DNA from: Acetobacter tropicalis
Lineage (GTDB): Bacteria > Pseudomonadota > Alphaproteobacteria > Acetobacterales > Acetobacteraceae
DNA: 43,203 nt
Assembly (NCBI RefSeq): GCF_001580915.1
Contig: NZ_LHZQ01000196.1
Span: 1-43,203 of the forward strand
Reading direction: 5' to 3'
Positions 1 to 9,508 of the stretch are shown piece by piece. A model generated the notes under the pieces. That model had not been told where the DNA came from, searched no databases, and saw only the letters and a program-made list of their open reading frames with translations. The translations under genes and the position numbers were made by a program. Each line of letters starts with the position of its first letter. The first letter of the stretch is position 1.

Positions 1-135
1 GGGTTGGGGTTGGGGTTGGGGCTGACCCGAAACCTCTGCCGCATGGGCTTTGGCTTGTAGAGGCCCAGAAGCGCCGATTATCCCTGCTGCCCCCATAAGT
101 ATGGCAGATGAAAGAAAATAAGATCTTAAAGACAT
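1..135 (-). CDS. Secreted protein, N-terminal fragment (gene runs off left edge)
   Basis: A 45-codon reading frame opens with ATG at 135 and runs off the window. A good Shine-Dalgarno (AAGGAG) lies about 12 bases upstream. The product begins with a clear Sec signal peptide: MSLR, then a hydrophobic stretch rich in Ala, Ile and Gly, ending in an AHA-AE cleavage site near residue 33. The first mature residues include a short Gln-Pro repeat (QPQPQP), which produces the GGGGTT-type repeat at the very start of the window. A Gln/Pro-rich segment after a signal peptide is common in TonB-dependent outer-membrane receptors and other envelope proteins, but too little is present to name a family. It is divergent from the hydrolase gene at 395. 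Confidence 0.7.
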   Translation of the reverse strand, partial: MSLRSYFLSSAILMGAAGIIGASGPLQAKAHAAEVSGQPQPQPQP

Positions 136-394
136 GGAAAAACGTGTCTCCTTCTGATGCGGCCTTCTTGCGTTGGCCTAACAACAAAACGGCCGCATGT
201 TTAACGTAAGAGTGTTGAAGCACCCACAGTGTCATCTGTCGAGATATCTCGGAGCCAAAACAAACACCCCCTTTCAAGAAAATGTGCATTGGCAGTTTTC
301 CTTGAACCGGTACGCTATTCCCCTGCCTGCGTTTCTTGCTCTGATCTGGTTTTACACCGTCTGTTCCAGCCCTCTCTTTCAGGACACTCTCTCC

Positions 395-1090
395 ATGCCA
401 ACATCCAGTACACCAACACTCTTTCCGCTTTCTGTCCCCACACTCCCCATCCAAGGAGAAAACGCCCATTTTCCCGTTCGGCGTATCTGGTGTGTCGGGC
501 AAAACTACGCGGAACACAGCCGAGAAATGGGTAGCAACCCGGACCGTGATCCTCCTTTTTTCTTCTCAAAACCAGCAGATGCCGTGACACAGGATTCTGT
601 CCTTCCGTTCCCGCCTCAAACCGATAACCTGCACCCTGAGGTGGAGCTTGTTGTGGCTATCGGCAGCGGGGGGACAGATATCTCTCCTGATACCGCACTC
701 AGTCACATCTATGGATATGCCGTGGGGCTGGACATGACACGGCGTGATCTTCAAGCCACAGCCAAGAAAACAGGAAGACCCTGGAGCCTTGCTAAAGGAT
801 TTGATGCATCCTGTCCTGTTTCTGCAATCAAACCAGCCTCTCACACTCCCGCTCTGACCCACAGCGCAATCACCCTGACAGTGAATGGTGAGATCAGACA
901 GTCTGGAAAAATTGACGATATGATATGGTCTATTCCAGAAATAATTTCCGCGCTTTCAAGGTCAGTACGGCTGGAAGCTGGAGATCTGATCATGACGGGC
1001 ACACCAGCGGGTGTAAGCCGTATTGTGAAAGGAGACAGACTTGACGCCAAATGTGAAAATATAGGAGAGTTATCCCTTACTTACATTTAA
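395..1090 (+). CDS. Fumarylacetoacetate hydrolase-family protein (fumarylpyruvate hydrolase-like)
   Basis: A 231-residue enzyme of the FAH superfamily, whose members hydrolyse or decarboxylate acylpyruvates using a divalent metal. Visible family features are the N-terminal IWCVGQNYAEH segment (residues 31-41), the EVE metal-ligand motif (E82, E84), GLDMTRRD with a likely third ligand D113, the AKGFD segment near 133-137 and MTGTPAGV near 210. Length and motifs fit the small YcgM/NagK type. The frame is open back to 197, but homology begins after ATG 395, which has an AGGA ten bases upstream, so I place the start there. It is convergent with the LysR gene. Nearby genes do not identify the substrate. 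Confidence 0.88.
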   Translation: MPTSSTPTLFPLSVPTLPIQGENAHFPVRRIWCVGQNYAEHSREMGSNPDRDPPFFFSKPADAVTQDSVLPFPPQTDNLHPEVELVVAIGSGGTDISPDTALSHIYGYAVGLDMTRRDLQATAKKTGRPWSLAKGFDASCPVSAIKPASHTPALTHSAITLTVNGEIRQSGKIDDMIWSIPEIISALSRSVRLEAGDLIMTGTPAGVSRIVKGDRLDAKCENIGELSLTYI

Positions 1091-1183
1091 TTATTTCTAA
1101 TTATTGTGCGCTTTTTTTAAGCTGATCATTCTGATTCTAGATGGCTTTCTGGCATTTATCTTCCTCATAGTAGAGAAGGCGTC

Positions 1184-2047
1184 TCAGTCTTCTCTCATGT
1201 AGTCCAGAAAAGCCTGAATAATGTTATTTTTAGCGTGCTTTCTCCAGACAAAGTAAACATCTGTCGGTCCAATACCGTCCATTCTAAGAATATTCAGTTT
1301 TCTGCCATGCGTGCGAAACTGAGCCACAACACTCTCTGGCATGCACGCCAACCCAATGCCTACATCCAGACAGGAAAGAATCAGATCATAGGATTCCATG
1401 GTCAGAACCGAGCGGGGTTGATATCCTTTCTGGTCCATCCATAATTCTGCACACCGTCTATAAAAACAATCCCTATTAAATAGGTAAATATCTGAACTTC
1501 TCATAATCTCCGGTGTTATTTTCTTGATATGCTGCGGCATAACCAAATACAGAGATTGATGGAACGCAAAGGATCCTTCCAGCAGTGTATTCTCAACAGG
1601 TCCATCCGTAATAGCGAGATCAATTTCCTCCTCACTCAGCATTCTTTCCAAAACAAAGCTTGAATGCTGTAAAACGTTCAGTTCCACATCAGGATGATCC
1701 ATTATAAACTGCGGCACATGTTTGGGAAGACATGTCAGAAACGCAACATCTAACGCGCCGACTTTCAGAATACCGCGTGATTTTGGCTTGGACCAAAGAG
1801 ATGGCAACCGCTCAGCCCGACTGACAATTTCCCGCGCTTCCCGATAAAAAAGGCGGCCTGCTGGCGTAATAAGCAATTTTTTACGATCTCTTACAAAAAG
1901 ATCCTGCCCAATATCCATTTCCAATTCTTGCAGGCGCATCGTAATATTAGAGGGAACACAGTTCATCTTGCGAGCGGCAGCTGCAATAGTACCGCCTTCT
2001 ACAATAGCACAAAAAAAACGGAGTTGAGACAGTTTGGGAACGTACAT
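1184..2047 (-). CDS. LysR-family transcriptional regulator
   Basis: A 287-residue protein with an N-terminal winged helix-turn-helix (about residues 4-62, KLSQLRFFCAIVEGGTIAAA) and a C-terminal effector-binding domain, the standard LysR size and layout. Three in-frame starts exist (GTG 2059, ATG 2053, ATG 2047). I prefer 2047 because GAGG lies about seven bases upstream of it. The gene is divergent from the aldehyde dehydrogenase at 2396 across 348 bp that contains three CATGTC-type half-sites, so control of that gene and of itself is the simplest inference. The inducer cannot be read from sequence. Confidence 0.9.
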   Translation of the reverse strand: MYVPKLSQLRFFCAIVEGGTIAAAARKMNCVPSNITMRLQELEMDIGQDLFVRDRKKLLITPAGRLFYREAREIVSRAERLPSLWSKPKSRGILKVGALDVAFLTCLPKHVPQFIMDHPDVELNVLQHSSFVLERMLSEEEIDLAITDGPVENTLLEGSFAFHQSLYLVMPQHIKKITPEIMRSSDIYLFNRDCFYRRCAELWMDQKGYQPRSVLTMESYDLILSCLDVGIGLACMPESVVAQFRTHGRKLNILRMDGIGPTDVYFVWRKHAKNNIIQAFLDYMRED

Positions 2048-2395
2048 TCTCATCCTCACTTAAAATGATGTTTTTGCTCTTTTTAAATCACTTTCTTTTA
2101 TACATGCCCTGTGAAAGCATGTCACTCAAGCGAGACATGAGTCCTCATAAAATCATGTCAGGAAAAATGATTTGAAAATCAAGGAACTGTTTGAAAACAA
2201 GAAAGATAGATAGCGGTATTTTATTCTGGATTGAGGCAGCACTTTACACCATAAGCCCTATTCCAGCCATACAGGCGGCACGTGCGCCGATGGTGAGATA
2301 TCCAGCATCACGAATAAAAAGTACCATGCGCTCTATCTGACTAATTTTTTAAGCGTTTCTTAATCCTTTTCAAATCTTTTAAGAAGGATATTTAA
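2048..2395. promoter_or_regulatory. Divergent lysR / aldehyde dehydrogenase control region
   Basis: This 348-bp gap between divergent genes holds three copies of one hexamer in alternating orientation: CATGTC at 2118-2123, GACATG at 2134-2139 and CATGTC at 2154-2159. The last two extend to a perfect 7-bp inverted repeat (GACATGA / TCATGTC) with a 12-base spacer, a plausible LysR-type binding site. A second inverted repeat, TTAAG-N5-CTTAA, lies at 2349-2363, close to the dehydrogenase start. The ribosome binding site AAGGA precedes ATG 2396. I did not find a convincing sigma-70 promoter pair by eye. Regulator assignment is inference. Confidence 0.5.
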
Positions 2396-3853
2396 ATGAC
2401 CAACACAGATCACAAAACGCACTATGGTTTGTTCATTAACGGCAAGTGGACAAAAGCATCTGGTAATAAGTTTACGGAAATCAAAAGTCCTGCCACTGGA
2501 AATGTGCTCGCACAGGTTTCTAATGGCAGTAAGAAGGACGTTGAACAGGCCGTAAATGCTGCCAACGCTGCTTTTTCTGCATGGAGCCGTAAAACGGCTG
2601 AAGAACGTGCGGATTTACTTTATGCATTCAAGGCCCTGCTTGAACGGGATGCTGACCGTTTGGCTCGCATTATTTCCAGTGAAATGGGCAAACCGCTGAA
2701 AGAAGCAAAGGTGGAAGTCGGTTTTGCCGCAGGCCTTTTGCGCTTTGCTGCCGAAAATACCCGACGCTTGGAAGGTGATATTGTTCCCGGCAGCCGCCCG
2801 GGTGAGAAAATTCTTCTGGAAAAAATACCACATGGGGTAATTGGTGGAATTTCTGCATGGAACTTCCCTTTGGCCCTTTTCACCCGCAAGGTTGCTCCTG
2901 CACTGGCGGCAGGCAATACCATTGTGATCAAACCTCATGAACTGGCCCCGCTGGCAGCGCTGGAAGCAACACAGTTAGCTGAGGAAGCAGGCATCCCTGC
3001 CGGTGTGCTGAATGTGGTAACGGGTGATGGTAAAGATGTTGGTACACCCTTGGTAGAACATCCCGGGGTTAAACTGATTACCATGACCGGCAGCACCGCC
3101 ACTGGCAAAAAGATCATGGCCGCTGCTGCCAACACTCTTAAAGAAGTGCGACTGGAACTGGGTGGCAAAGCACCTTTTATCGTCATGGAAGATGCTGATC
3201 TGGAAAAAGCAGCGGAAGCGGCTGTTCTTGCCCGTTTCACCAATGCGGGGCAGGTTTGTACCAGCAATGAACGCACCTACGTCCATTCTGCCATTTATGA
3301 TAAATTTTCCGTATTGGTAAGAAACAAAATTGATTCTCTGAAAGTCGGGAATCCGCTGGATCCATCCACAGACATGGGACCGAAAGTCAGCTTGCTTGAG
3401 CTGGAGAAAGTCCATGCCATGGTTGAAAAAGCCATATCACAAGGTGCGAAACTGGAAACCGGTGGCCAGCGCCTGAAAGGTGGGGTGTATAATCAAGGCT
3501 TCTTCTATGCTCCTACGCTGCTGACAGATGTGCGTGAAGACATGGATATTGTTAAAGATGAAGTATTCGGTCCGGTCATGCTGCTGACAAAAGTTTCAGA
3601 TTATGATGATGCTTTACGCCAGGCAAATGATTGCCGTTATGGCCTATCAGCTTATGTATTCACCAATGACCTGAAACGTATCATGCGGATCAGTTCTGAT
3701 CTTCACTTTGGGGAAGTCTATGTGAACCGAGAAGGCGGGGAAGCACCACAAGGTTTCCATCATGGTTACAAGGATAGCGGCCTTGGTGGTGAAGACGGAA
3801 AATACGGCCTTGAAGCCTATGTGCAGACCAAGACCATTTATCTGAACGCCTGA
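2396..3853 (+). CDS. aldA: Aldehyde dehydrogenase, AldA-like (lactaldehyde/glycolaldehyde type)
   Basis: A 485-residue NAD(P)-dependent aldehyde dehydrogenase that would oxidise a small aldehyde to its acid in the cytoplasm. Family residues are present: the oxyanion-hole Asn in AWNF (N156), cofactor-binding IKPHE near 178-182, the general base in LELGGK (E254) and the catalytic cysteine in GQVCTSNE (C288). The C-terminal stretch GEVYVNREGGEAPQGFH and the ending resemble E. coli AldA more closely than betaine or succinate-semialdehyde dehydrogenases, so lactaldehyde or glycolaldehyde is the likeliest substrate. It is probably controlled by the divergent LysR gene and is followed by a strong terminator. 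Confidence 0.87.
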   Translation: MTNTDHKTHYGLFINGKWTKASGNKFTEIKSPATGNVLAQVSNGSKKDVEQAVNAANAAFSAWSRKTAEERADLLYAFKALLERDADRLARIISSEMGKPLKEAKVEVGFAAGLLRFAAENTRRLEGDIVPGSRPGEKILLEKIPHGVIGGISAWNFPLALFTRKVAPALAAGNTIVIKPHELAPLAALEATQLAEEAGIPAGVLNVVTGDGKDVGTPLVEHPGVKLITMTGSTATGKKIMAAAANTLKEVRLELGGKAPFIVMEDADLEKAAEAAVLARFTNAGQVCTSNERTYVHSAIYDKFSVLVRNKIDSLKVGNPLDPSTDMGPKVSLLELEKVHAMVEKAISQGAKLETGGQRLKGGVYNQGFFYAPTLLTDVREDMDIVKDEVFGPVMLLTKVSDYDDALRQANDCRYGLSAYVFTNDLKRIMRISSDLHFGEVYVNREGGEAPQGFHHGYKDSGLGGEDGKYGLEAYVQTKTIYLNA

Positions 3854-3903
3854 CAAGACAGACGGGAAAGGTGCTTTAAAAAGACTTTCTCCGAATTATC
3901 CAT

Positions 3904-3935
3904 AAAAAACCCTTCCTGAATAAGGAAGGGTTTTT
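3904..3935. terminator. Bidirectional terminator between convergent genes
   Basis: The hairpin AACCCTTCCT-loop-AGGAAGGGTT has an A-run on its left side and a T-run on its right. It can therefore stop transcription both from the aldehyde dehydrogenase (plus) and from the beta-propeller gene ending at 3963 (minus). Confidence 0.9.
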
Positions 3936-3962
3936 CCCATTCTCGCGAAACGTCTTACCTAA

Positions 3963-5273
3963 TTACCGAAGAATACCTGTATGCCCCACAGAGTAGCGAC
4001 CTGGCTGCGGCCATACAGTCAAACCGTGAGGTTCAGCCCCCACGGGAATTTTCTGCATGGAACCATCTTCTGTGTTAATTTCATAAACAACATCATCAAA
4101 ACGGCCTGACAGCCAAAGTGTTTTTCCATCTGCGCTGACATTCCCCATATCTGGGCTACCACCACCGGGAATAGGCCAGTTTGCAACAATTTTGTTGGTT
4201 GCAAAATCAATCACCGTCACGCCACCCGCCTTACTGCGCGGTTTGCCATGGATTTTATGAGACCCACGGTTAGCAACATACATTTTAGTGCCATCCCGGC
4301 TTGGGTAAAGTCCGTGCGTTCCAATTCCAGTTGGAATAAACCCGATCTCACGGAAAGTATCGCCATCCACCAAGAACACACCATCTGCCATCATGTCAGC
4401 AATATAGAATGTCTTGCCGTTAGGAGAGATAAGAATATCCTGTGGCATCCCCCCACTTGAAAGCTTCAGGTATCCAAGAACCTTCCTGTTTACAGTATCA
4501 ACTTTCACCAGATGGCCACCAAATTCACAGGTGAAAATAGCATAGCGCCCATCAATAGAGAAATCTGCATGGTTCACGCCTTTACAGTCCGGCGTTTCAA
4601 CAGACTGCTGAAGCTCCATGGTATGCGGATCACGAAAATCCAGCCGTTTACGCGCCTCAGCCACCACAATGGCGGATTTGCCATCGGGTGTGAAATACAT
4701 GTTGTAAGGGTCATCCACCGCTACATTGGGGCCGGGTTTGCCCGTATGCGCATCAATAGGTGTCAGGCTACCATTGGTGGTGCCTTCTGCATTGTTTGTA
4801 ACCCACAGGGTGCGCAGATCCCATGAGGGCACAACATGCTGCGGGCTTTTACCAACGGGAAAACGGTCAACCACTTTGGATGTGGCAGGGTCAATCACAT
4901 ACACATCATTGGAGCGCAGATTGGGCACATAGACACGGGCCGGGTCCTGTGCAATTTGCGGAGCGATATGGCCTGCACCTGTTTCACTATACAGATTGTT
5001 CGGGTTGATAACGGCGGGCATGCCGGGAATGGTCTGCACAGCCGGAGCTGTAGCACCTGAAATAACAGGCTCACCCGCAGAGGAAGAAGAAGCCGGAACA
5101 GATACCGGTTGTGCAGAAGGAGGTGCCGCAGAAACGGGCTGCGACGGAATGGTAGCAGACGGGGGAGTCTGCACAGGGGACTGAGCGGCTTCCTGCGCCA
5201 TGGCAACGCCGTATCCCGTGCCCAAAGCAACAAGAACAGCCGTTGCGGCTGCCAGATGTCTTTTTACTACCAT
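3963..5273 (-). CDS. Secreted YVTN-family beta-propeller protein
   Basis: A 436-residue protein with a Sec signal peptide (residues 1-26, cleaved after AMA), a Pro/Ser/Ala/Gln-rich low-complexity linker to about residue 85, and then a series of YVTN/NHL-like propeller blades. Recognisable blade strands include ARVYVPNLRSNDVYVID, KMYVANRGSHK and TLWLSGRFDDVVYEI. Such repeats form a six- or seven-bladed periplasmic propeller, often found near quinoprotein or metal systems, but no catalytic residues can be assigned. Its promoter region contains a direct repeat (5298-5326). It ends against the bidirectional terminator. The molecular role is unknown. Confidence 0.8.
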   Translation of the reverse strand: MVVKRHLAAATAVLVALGTGYGVAMAQEAAQSPVQTPPSATIPSQPVSAAPPSAQPVSVPASSSSAGEPVISGATAPAVQTIPGMPAVINPNNLYSETGAGHIAPQIAQDPARVYVPNLRSNDVYVIDPATSKVVDRFPVGKSPQHVVPSWDLRTLWVTNNAEGTTNGSLTPIDAHTGKPGPNVAVDDPYNMYFTPDGKSAIVVAEARKRLDFRDPHTMELQQSVETPDCKGVNHADFSIDGRYAIFTCEFGGHLVKVDTVNRKVLGYLKLSSGGMPQDILISPNGKTFYIADMMADGVFLVDGDTFREIGFIPTGIGTHGLYPSRDGTKMYVANRGSHKIHGKPRSKAGGVTVIDFATNKIVANWPIPGGGSPDMGNVSADGKTLWLSGRFDDVVYEINTEDGSMQKIPVGAEPHGLTVWPQPGRYSVGHTGILR

Positions 5274-5297
5274 AATATTACAGACCGTACCTTTTTT

Positions 5298-5326
5298 GTA
5301 CTATTTTAGTGAACAACGTACTATTT
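5298..5326. repeat. Direct repeat GTACTATTT upstream of beta-propeller gene
   Basis: GTACTATTT occurs at 5298-5306 and again at 5318-5326, exactly 20 bases (about two helical turns) apart, 25-53 bases upstream of the start codon at 5273. A third GTAC lies at 5287-5290. Same-face spacing suggests a dimeric regulator site overlapping the promoter; the regulator is unknown. Confidence 0.45.
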
Positions 5327-5544
5327 AGCACATGCTTTTTTTTGCGTCTATTTCCACCTAAATCTGTAAAAACTTTCTTAAAGCCTATTTAAAACATCGT
5401 GCGTCAAGGACGTGTTAACCTTTTTTGAATCTGAAAAAAACCAATGACCACACGAAAGAGAACTACCTAAAAAACACATCATCTGGCTCCTAAAAACGAA
5501 ACCAACCAAACAGGTTTTTCAAACAGCCTCTCCTTTACTGTGCG

Positions 5545-6384
5545 CTACCTTCCACGGGCCTGTTCAATAGCCTGCACGGCTGCATTCACTTGCATGGCAA
5601 GTCCAGCCTGACCCAATGCGGCCGATGCACGGCGTGGGTCTCCACCATATATACCCTCAGCCGTAGAGGGCACTCCGGAAGCCCGCAGAGCCTGCTCTCT
5701 TACCATTGAGGGATCAACTGCCAGCATGAGCGAGGTATCACTGATGTCTGCATGCATACCAACATCCTTGCCATATCCCTTCTGCTTCAGCCAATCTGAA
5801 TATTGATGCGCCACGACGGTGTAATAGCCAGCAGCATACACTGCTTTTGCACCTGTTCCCTGCCATTTTCGCGTGAGTGTTTCTGCTGCTTTTTGCAGAT
5901 ATTTCTGGTAGCCACCATGATCTCCAAGAAACACTATCAGTTTGAATCCCTGCACCTGAAAACTTTCTCCTGCGGAGATAAGAAGTTTTTCAAAAACATC
6001 AGGAGAAACTGTAATGGTGCCCGGAAAACGCATATGAGATGTTCGGGGGGAGGTGCTTCCTTCCGGAACATAAGCCACAACCGGCGCTACAAGAGTATGT
6101 CCCGATTTTTGTGCTATCTGCTGTGCAAGATACAGCGCCCGCGTATTATGTTTACCTACCGCAATATAGGGGCCACTTTGCTCCGTGCCCCCTACAGGTA
6201 TGATTATTGTGGTAGTACCTGCTGCAATATCAACCTGAATTTCTTTCCAGGTCTGCTGCTCAAACAGAACGGAAGAGGATGCCGCGCAGACCGGGAGCGT
6301 GCTCCCGACAATGCCCGCACTGCACAGCAAACACGCAGCCATGTGCCGCCACGTGTTTTTTCCAGATAAACGCCGCATTCTCAT
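5545..6384 (-). CDS. Secreted creatininase-family protein
   Basis: A 279-residue member of the creatininase superfamily, metal-dependent amidohydrolases. A signal peptide spans about residues 1-34 (cleavage near VCA-AS), so it would act in the periplasm. The fold motifs are visible: [11 protein letters not shown] (E68), GKHN (H79), GDHGGYQ (D155, H156) and [10 protein letters not shown] (H211, D213, D216). The ligand pattern differs from classical creatininase: EQS instead of EQH, and HAD-D instead of HAGE-E. I believe this matches a distinct exported subfamily, so creatinine should not be assumed as substrate. The start ATG 6384 overlaps the uvrA stop (ATGA), which implies translational coupling; a second ATG lies two codons downstream. 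Confidence 0.82.
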   Translation of the reverse strand: MRMRRLSGKNTWRHMAACLLCSAGIVGSTLPVCAASSSVLFEQQTWKEIQVDIAAGTTTIIIPVGGTEQSGPYIAVGKHNTRALYLAQQIAQKSGHTLVAPVVAYVPEGSTSPRTSHMRFPGTITVSPDVFEKLLISAGESFQVQGFKLIVFLGDHGGYQKYLQKAAETLTRKWQGTGAKAVYAAGYYTVVAHQYSDWLKQKGYGKDVGMHADISDTSLMLAVDPSMVREQALRASGVPSTAEGIYGGDPRRASAALGQAGLAMQVNAAVQAIEQARGR

Positions 6385-9275
6385 TTTTTCTTCTTAGTTG
6401 TTTTTTTAGCAGGTTTTTTAAGAAGTAAAGGAGCCAGAAACCGGCCTGTATGGCTTTCAGGACAGGCGGCTATCTCTTCAGGCGTGCCTTCAGCCACAAC
6501 CTGACCACCACCATCTCCTCCTTCGGGGCCAACATCCACAATCCAGTCCGCGGTTTTGATCACTTCCAGATTATGCTCGATCACTACAACAGTGTTGCCC
6601 TGATCAACAAGCGCATGCAGTACTTCCAGCAGTTTCCGCACATCTTCCGTATGCAGTCCTGTGGTTGGTTCATCCAGAATATAAAGCGTGCGGCCTGTCG
6701 CCCGACGTGCCAGTTCCTTGGAAAGTTTAACACGTTGAGCTTCACCACCCGAAAGGGTTGTGGCCTGTTGACCCAACGCCACATACCCCAAGCCCACTTT
6801 TTGCAGAATGCTTAACCGGTCCCGAATACGGGTCTGGGCGGAGAAGTAGGGTACGGCTTCATCAACACTCATGGCCAGAACATCCGCAATGGATTTGCCA
6901 CGGAATTTGATATCCAACGTTTCCCGATTATACCGCTTTCCCTTGCAGGTATCGCATGTGACAAACACGTCAGGCAGGAAGTGCATCTCGATCTTGAGCA
7001 CACCATCGCCCTGACAGGCTTCACAACGACCACCCTTGACGTTGAAGGAAAAACGGCCCGGCTTGTAGCCGCGCGCCTTGCTTTCAGGTAGTTCGGCAAA
7101 CCAGTCACGAATAGGGGTGAAAAGATCCGTATAAGTTGCCGGGTTGGAGCGCGGTGTTCGCCCGATGGGAGACTGGTCGATATCAATAATTTTATCGAGC
7201 AGTTCTATCCCTTTTATCGCCTTGCAGGGTTCCGGTGTGGTTGAAGACCCCATCAGTTCCCGTGAGAGGGTTTTGTAAAGTGTATCAATCACCAGCGTGG
7301 ACTTGCCGCTGCCAGATACACCAGTCACGCAGGTAAATGTTCCCAATGGGAAGCGTGCAGTTACGTTTTTAAGATTATGCCCGCTTGCGCCTTCAACTGT
7401 CAGAATCCGTTTTTTATCAATCGGACGCCTTGTTTCCGGAACAGCAATTTTCTTGCGGCCAGACAGATACGCACCAGTGAGGCTTTCTGGTGACTTTGCA
7501 ACCTGTTCAGGCGTACCGGCAGCCACAACTGTACCGCCATTGACGCCCGCACCGGGCCCCATGTCAATCAGCCAGTCCGCACTGCGAATGGCGTCCTCAT
7601 CATGTTCAACAACAATCAGAGTATTCCCAAGTTTTTTCAAACGGTCCAATGTGCCAAGTAGGCGTTCATTATCACGCTGGTGCAAACCAATGGAGGGTTC
7701 ATCCAGCACATACAGAACCCCGGTCAACCCGGACCCGATCTGGCTGGCGAGCCTGATACGCTGGCTTTCGCCACCAGAAAGGGTGGCAGAACTACGGGAG
7801 AGAGTCAGATATTCCAGCCCTACATCATCCAGAAATTGCAGACGTTCCAGAATTTCACGCAGGATACGACGAGCAATTTCTGCTCTTTGTGGTGTCAGGG
7901 TGGGGAGCACCGTATCAAACCAGTCCAACGCCTTGCCAATTGGCAGATCACTGGCTTCCGCAATGGTTTTCTGAGCCACCTTCACGCACAGCGCTTCCGG
8001 CCGCAACCGTGCGCCATTGCAGACATGACAGGGCTTTTCAGACTGATAGCGTGAAAGTTCTTCACGCACCCACATACTATCCGTATTGGCCAATCGCCTT
8101 GAAAGGCTTCCGAGCACCCCTTCAAACGGCTTGGTTACGCTATAGCTTTTCTTGCCGTCCTTATACGTGAACGTCACATCTTCCAGACTACCATCCAGAA
8201 TACTGTTCTGCACATTTTCCGGCAGATCTTTCCACGGGGTTTCCATACTGACGCCAAAATGCTCGGCCAGGCTTTGCAATGTCTGGTCCAGCAGAGGCGA
8301 TTTTGCATCTTTCCAAGGCGCAATGGCGCCTTTTTTCAGGGAAAGAGACGGATTGGGCACAACCAGTGCAGGGTTGAAAAAGGTTTCCGTGCCAATCCCA
8401 TCACAGGATGGACAGGCCCCCTGCGGCGCGTTGAAGGAAAACAGCCGGGGTTCAATTTCTTCCAGCGTGAACCCACTTTCCGGGCAGGAAAAACGGGAGG
8501 AAAATACCAGCCGTTCTGGCGTGGCATCACTGTCACGCAGCACTTCTTCCGTGTAGGCAATGCCATCTGACAGTTCCAGCGCGGCTTCAAAACTGTCCGC
8601 CAGCCGCGTTTCAAGACCGGGTTTAACCACAATACGGTCAATCACCACTTCCACCGTATGCCGCAACTTGCGGTTCAGGGAAGGAACATCACCAATTTCA
8701 TACAGCGTGCCGTCCACCTTCACGCGGGTAAAACCCTTGCGTTGCAGTTCGGCCAGTTCCTTTCTGTATTCTCCTTTACGGTCCCGAATGACAGGCGAAA
8801 GCAGAAGCAGACGCGTGCCTTCCGGCAGTGCCATCACCCGGTCAACCATCTGGCTGACGGTCTGCGCCTCAATGGGCAGACCGGTCGCTGGGGAATACGG
8901 CACTCCGGCACGCGCCCACAGCAGACGCATGTAATCATAAATTTCTGTCACCGTGCCTACGGTAGAGCGCGGGTTCTTTGAGGTGGTTTTCTGTTCGATG
9001 GAAATGGCCGGAGAAAGCCCTTCAATCGAATCTACATCCGGCTTGCCCATCAGTTCCAGAAACTGGCGGGCATAGGCGGAGAGACTTTCCACATACCGGC
9101 GCTGGCCCTCGGCATAGATGGTGTCAAACGCCAGAGAAGATTTGCCGGAGCCAGAAAGGCCCGTCATCACGGTCAGGCTGTCCCGCGGGATATCAATATC
9201 CACATTCTTGAGGTTATGCACCCGCGCGCCACGAACGCGAATGGCCTGATGACCGGGCAGAGGGGTATTTTCCAT
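6381..9275 (-). CDS. uvrA: Excinuclease ABC subunit A
   Basis: UvrA, 964 residues, is the damage-sensing ATPase of nucleotide excision repair; it loads UvrB onto lesions. Both ABC modules are complete: Walker A GLSGSGKS near 39-46, Cys pairs CPSC and CHVC, signature LSGGESQR with Walker [10 protein letters not shown], a second Walker A GVSGSGKS, the C-terminal zinc module CEACQGDG...CDTCKGK, and LSGGEAQR with ILDEPTTGL. The tail is very Lys-rich ([12 protein letters not shown]). The frame is open back to 9422, but homology to the family starts at MENTPLP, so I use ATG 9275. The creatininase gene follows with a 4-base overlap. Confidence 0.97.
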   Translation of the reverse strand: MENTPLPGHQAIRVRGARVHNLKNVDIDIPRDSLTVMTGLSGSGKSSLAFDTIYAEGQRRYVESLSAYARQFLELMGKPDVDSIEGLSPAISIEQKTTSKNPRSTVGTVTEIYDYMRLLWARAGVPYSPATGLPIEAQTVSQMVDRVMALPEGTRLLLLSPVIRDRKGEYRKELAELQRKGFTRVKVDGTLYEIGDVPSLNRKLRHTVEVVIDRIVVKPGLETRLADSFEAALELSDGIAYTEEVLRDSDATPERLVFSSRFSCPESGFTLEEIEPRLFSFNAPQGACPSCDGIGTETFFNPALVVPNPSLSLKKGAIAPWKDAKSPLLDQTLQSLAEHFGVSMETPWKDLPENVQNSILDGSLEDVTFTYKDGKKSYSVTKPFEGVLGSLSRRLANTDSMWVREELSRYQSEKPCHVCNGARLRPEALCVKVAQKTIAEASDLPIGKALDWFDTVLPTLTPQRAEIARRILREILERLQFLDDVGLEYLTLSRSSATLSGGESQRIRLASQIGSGLTGVLYVLDEPSIGLHQRDNERLLGTLDRLKKLGNTLIVVEHDEDAIRSADWLIDMGPGAGVNGGTVVAAGTPEQVAKSPESLTGAYLSGRKKIAVPETRRPIDKKRILTVEGASGHNLKNVTARFPLGTFTCVTGVSGSGKSTLVIDTLYKTLSRELMGSSTTPEPCKAIKGIELLDKIIDIDQSPIGRTPRSNPATYTDLFTPIRDWFAELPESKARGYKPGRFSFNVKGGRCEACQGDGVLKIEMHFLPDVFVTCDTCKGKRYNRETLDIKFRGKSIADVLAMSVDEAVPYFSAQTRIRDRLSILQKVGLGYVALGQQATTLSGGEAQRVKLSKELARRATGRTLYILDEPTTGLHTEDVRKLLEVLHALVDQGNTVVVIEHNLEVIKTADWIVDVGPEGGDGGGQVVAEGTPEEIAACPESHTGRFLAPLLLKKPAKKTTKKKK

Positions 9276-9280
9276 CTTGG

Positions 9281-9305
9281 GTTCGCCGCCGTTCCTGTTT
9301 TGTCC
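9281..9305 (-). promoter_or_regulatory. Possible LexA (SOS) box before uvrA
   Basis: Alphaproteobacterial LexA binds GTTC-N7-GTTC (or its complement). Here GTTC at 9291-9294 is followed after seven bases by GTCC at 9302-9305 (7 of 8 positions match), and another GTTC lies at 9281-9284 with N6 spacing. uvrA is a usual LexA target. However, the site lies only 6-30 bases upstream of the start codon, and the match is imperfect. Confidence 0.25.
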
Positions 9306-9508
9306 TGTTGCTGTTGTAGCCCTTACCCATGCTGTATGGGAATGCTGCCCAACACACTTAATCTGCCCATATGGGCATGGATTGCCTGAATTCCCATTGC
9401 ACCGGGACGATTGATTGACCATCTAGAACGATAAGCGCGGCGCATGCCGCAAAATGTGGAGCGCTTTTTGCATGCCTCCACCGCAGTTTTGAGCAAGGAT
9501 AACACCAG

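Noticed and set aside
1-20. Telomere-like GGGGTT repeats at the window edge
   Set aside because: On the other strand they encode a Gln-Pro repeat just after a signal peptide, so they are coding DNA.
9276-9422. Longer UvrA start at 9422
   Set aside because: The extra 49 residues do not resemble UvrA, and the normal family N-terminus begins at 9275.
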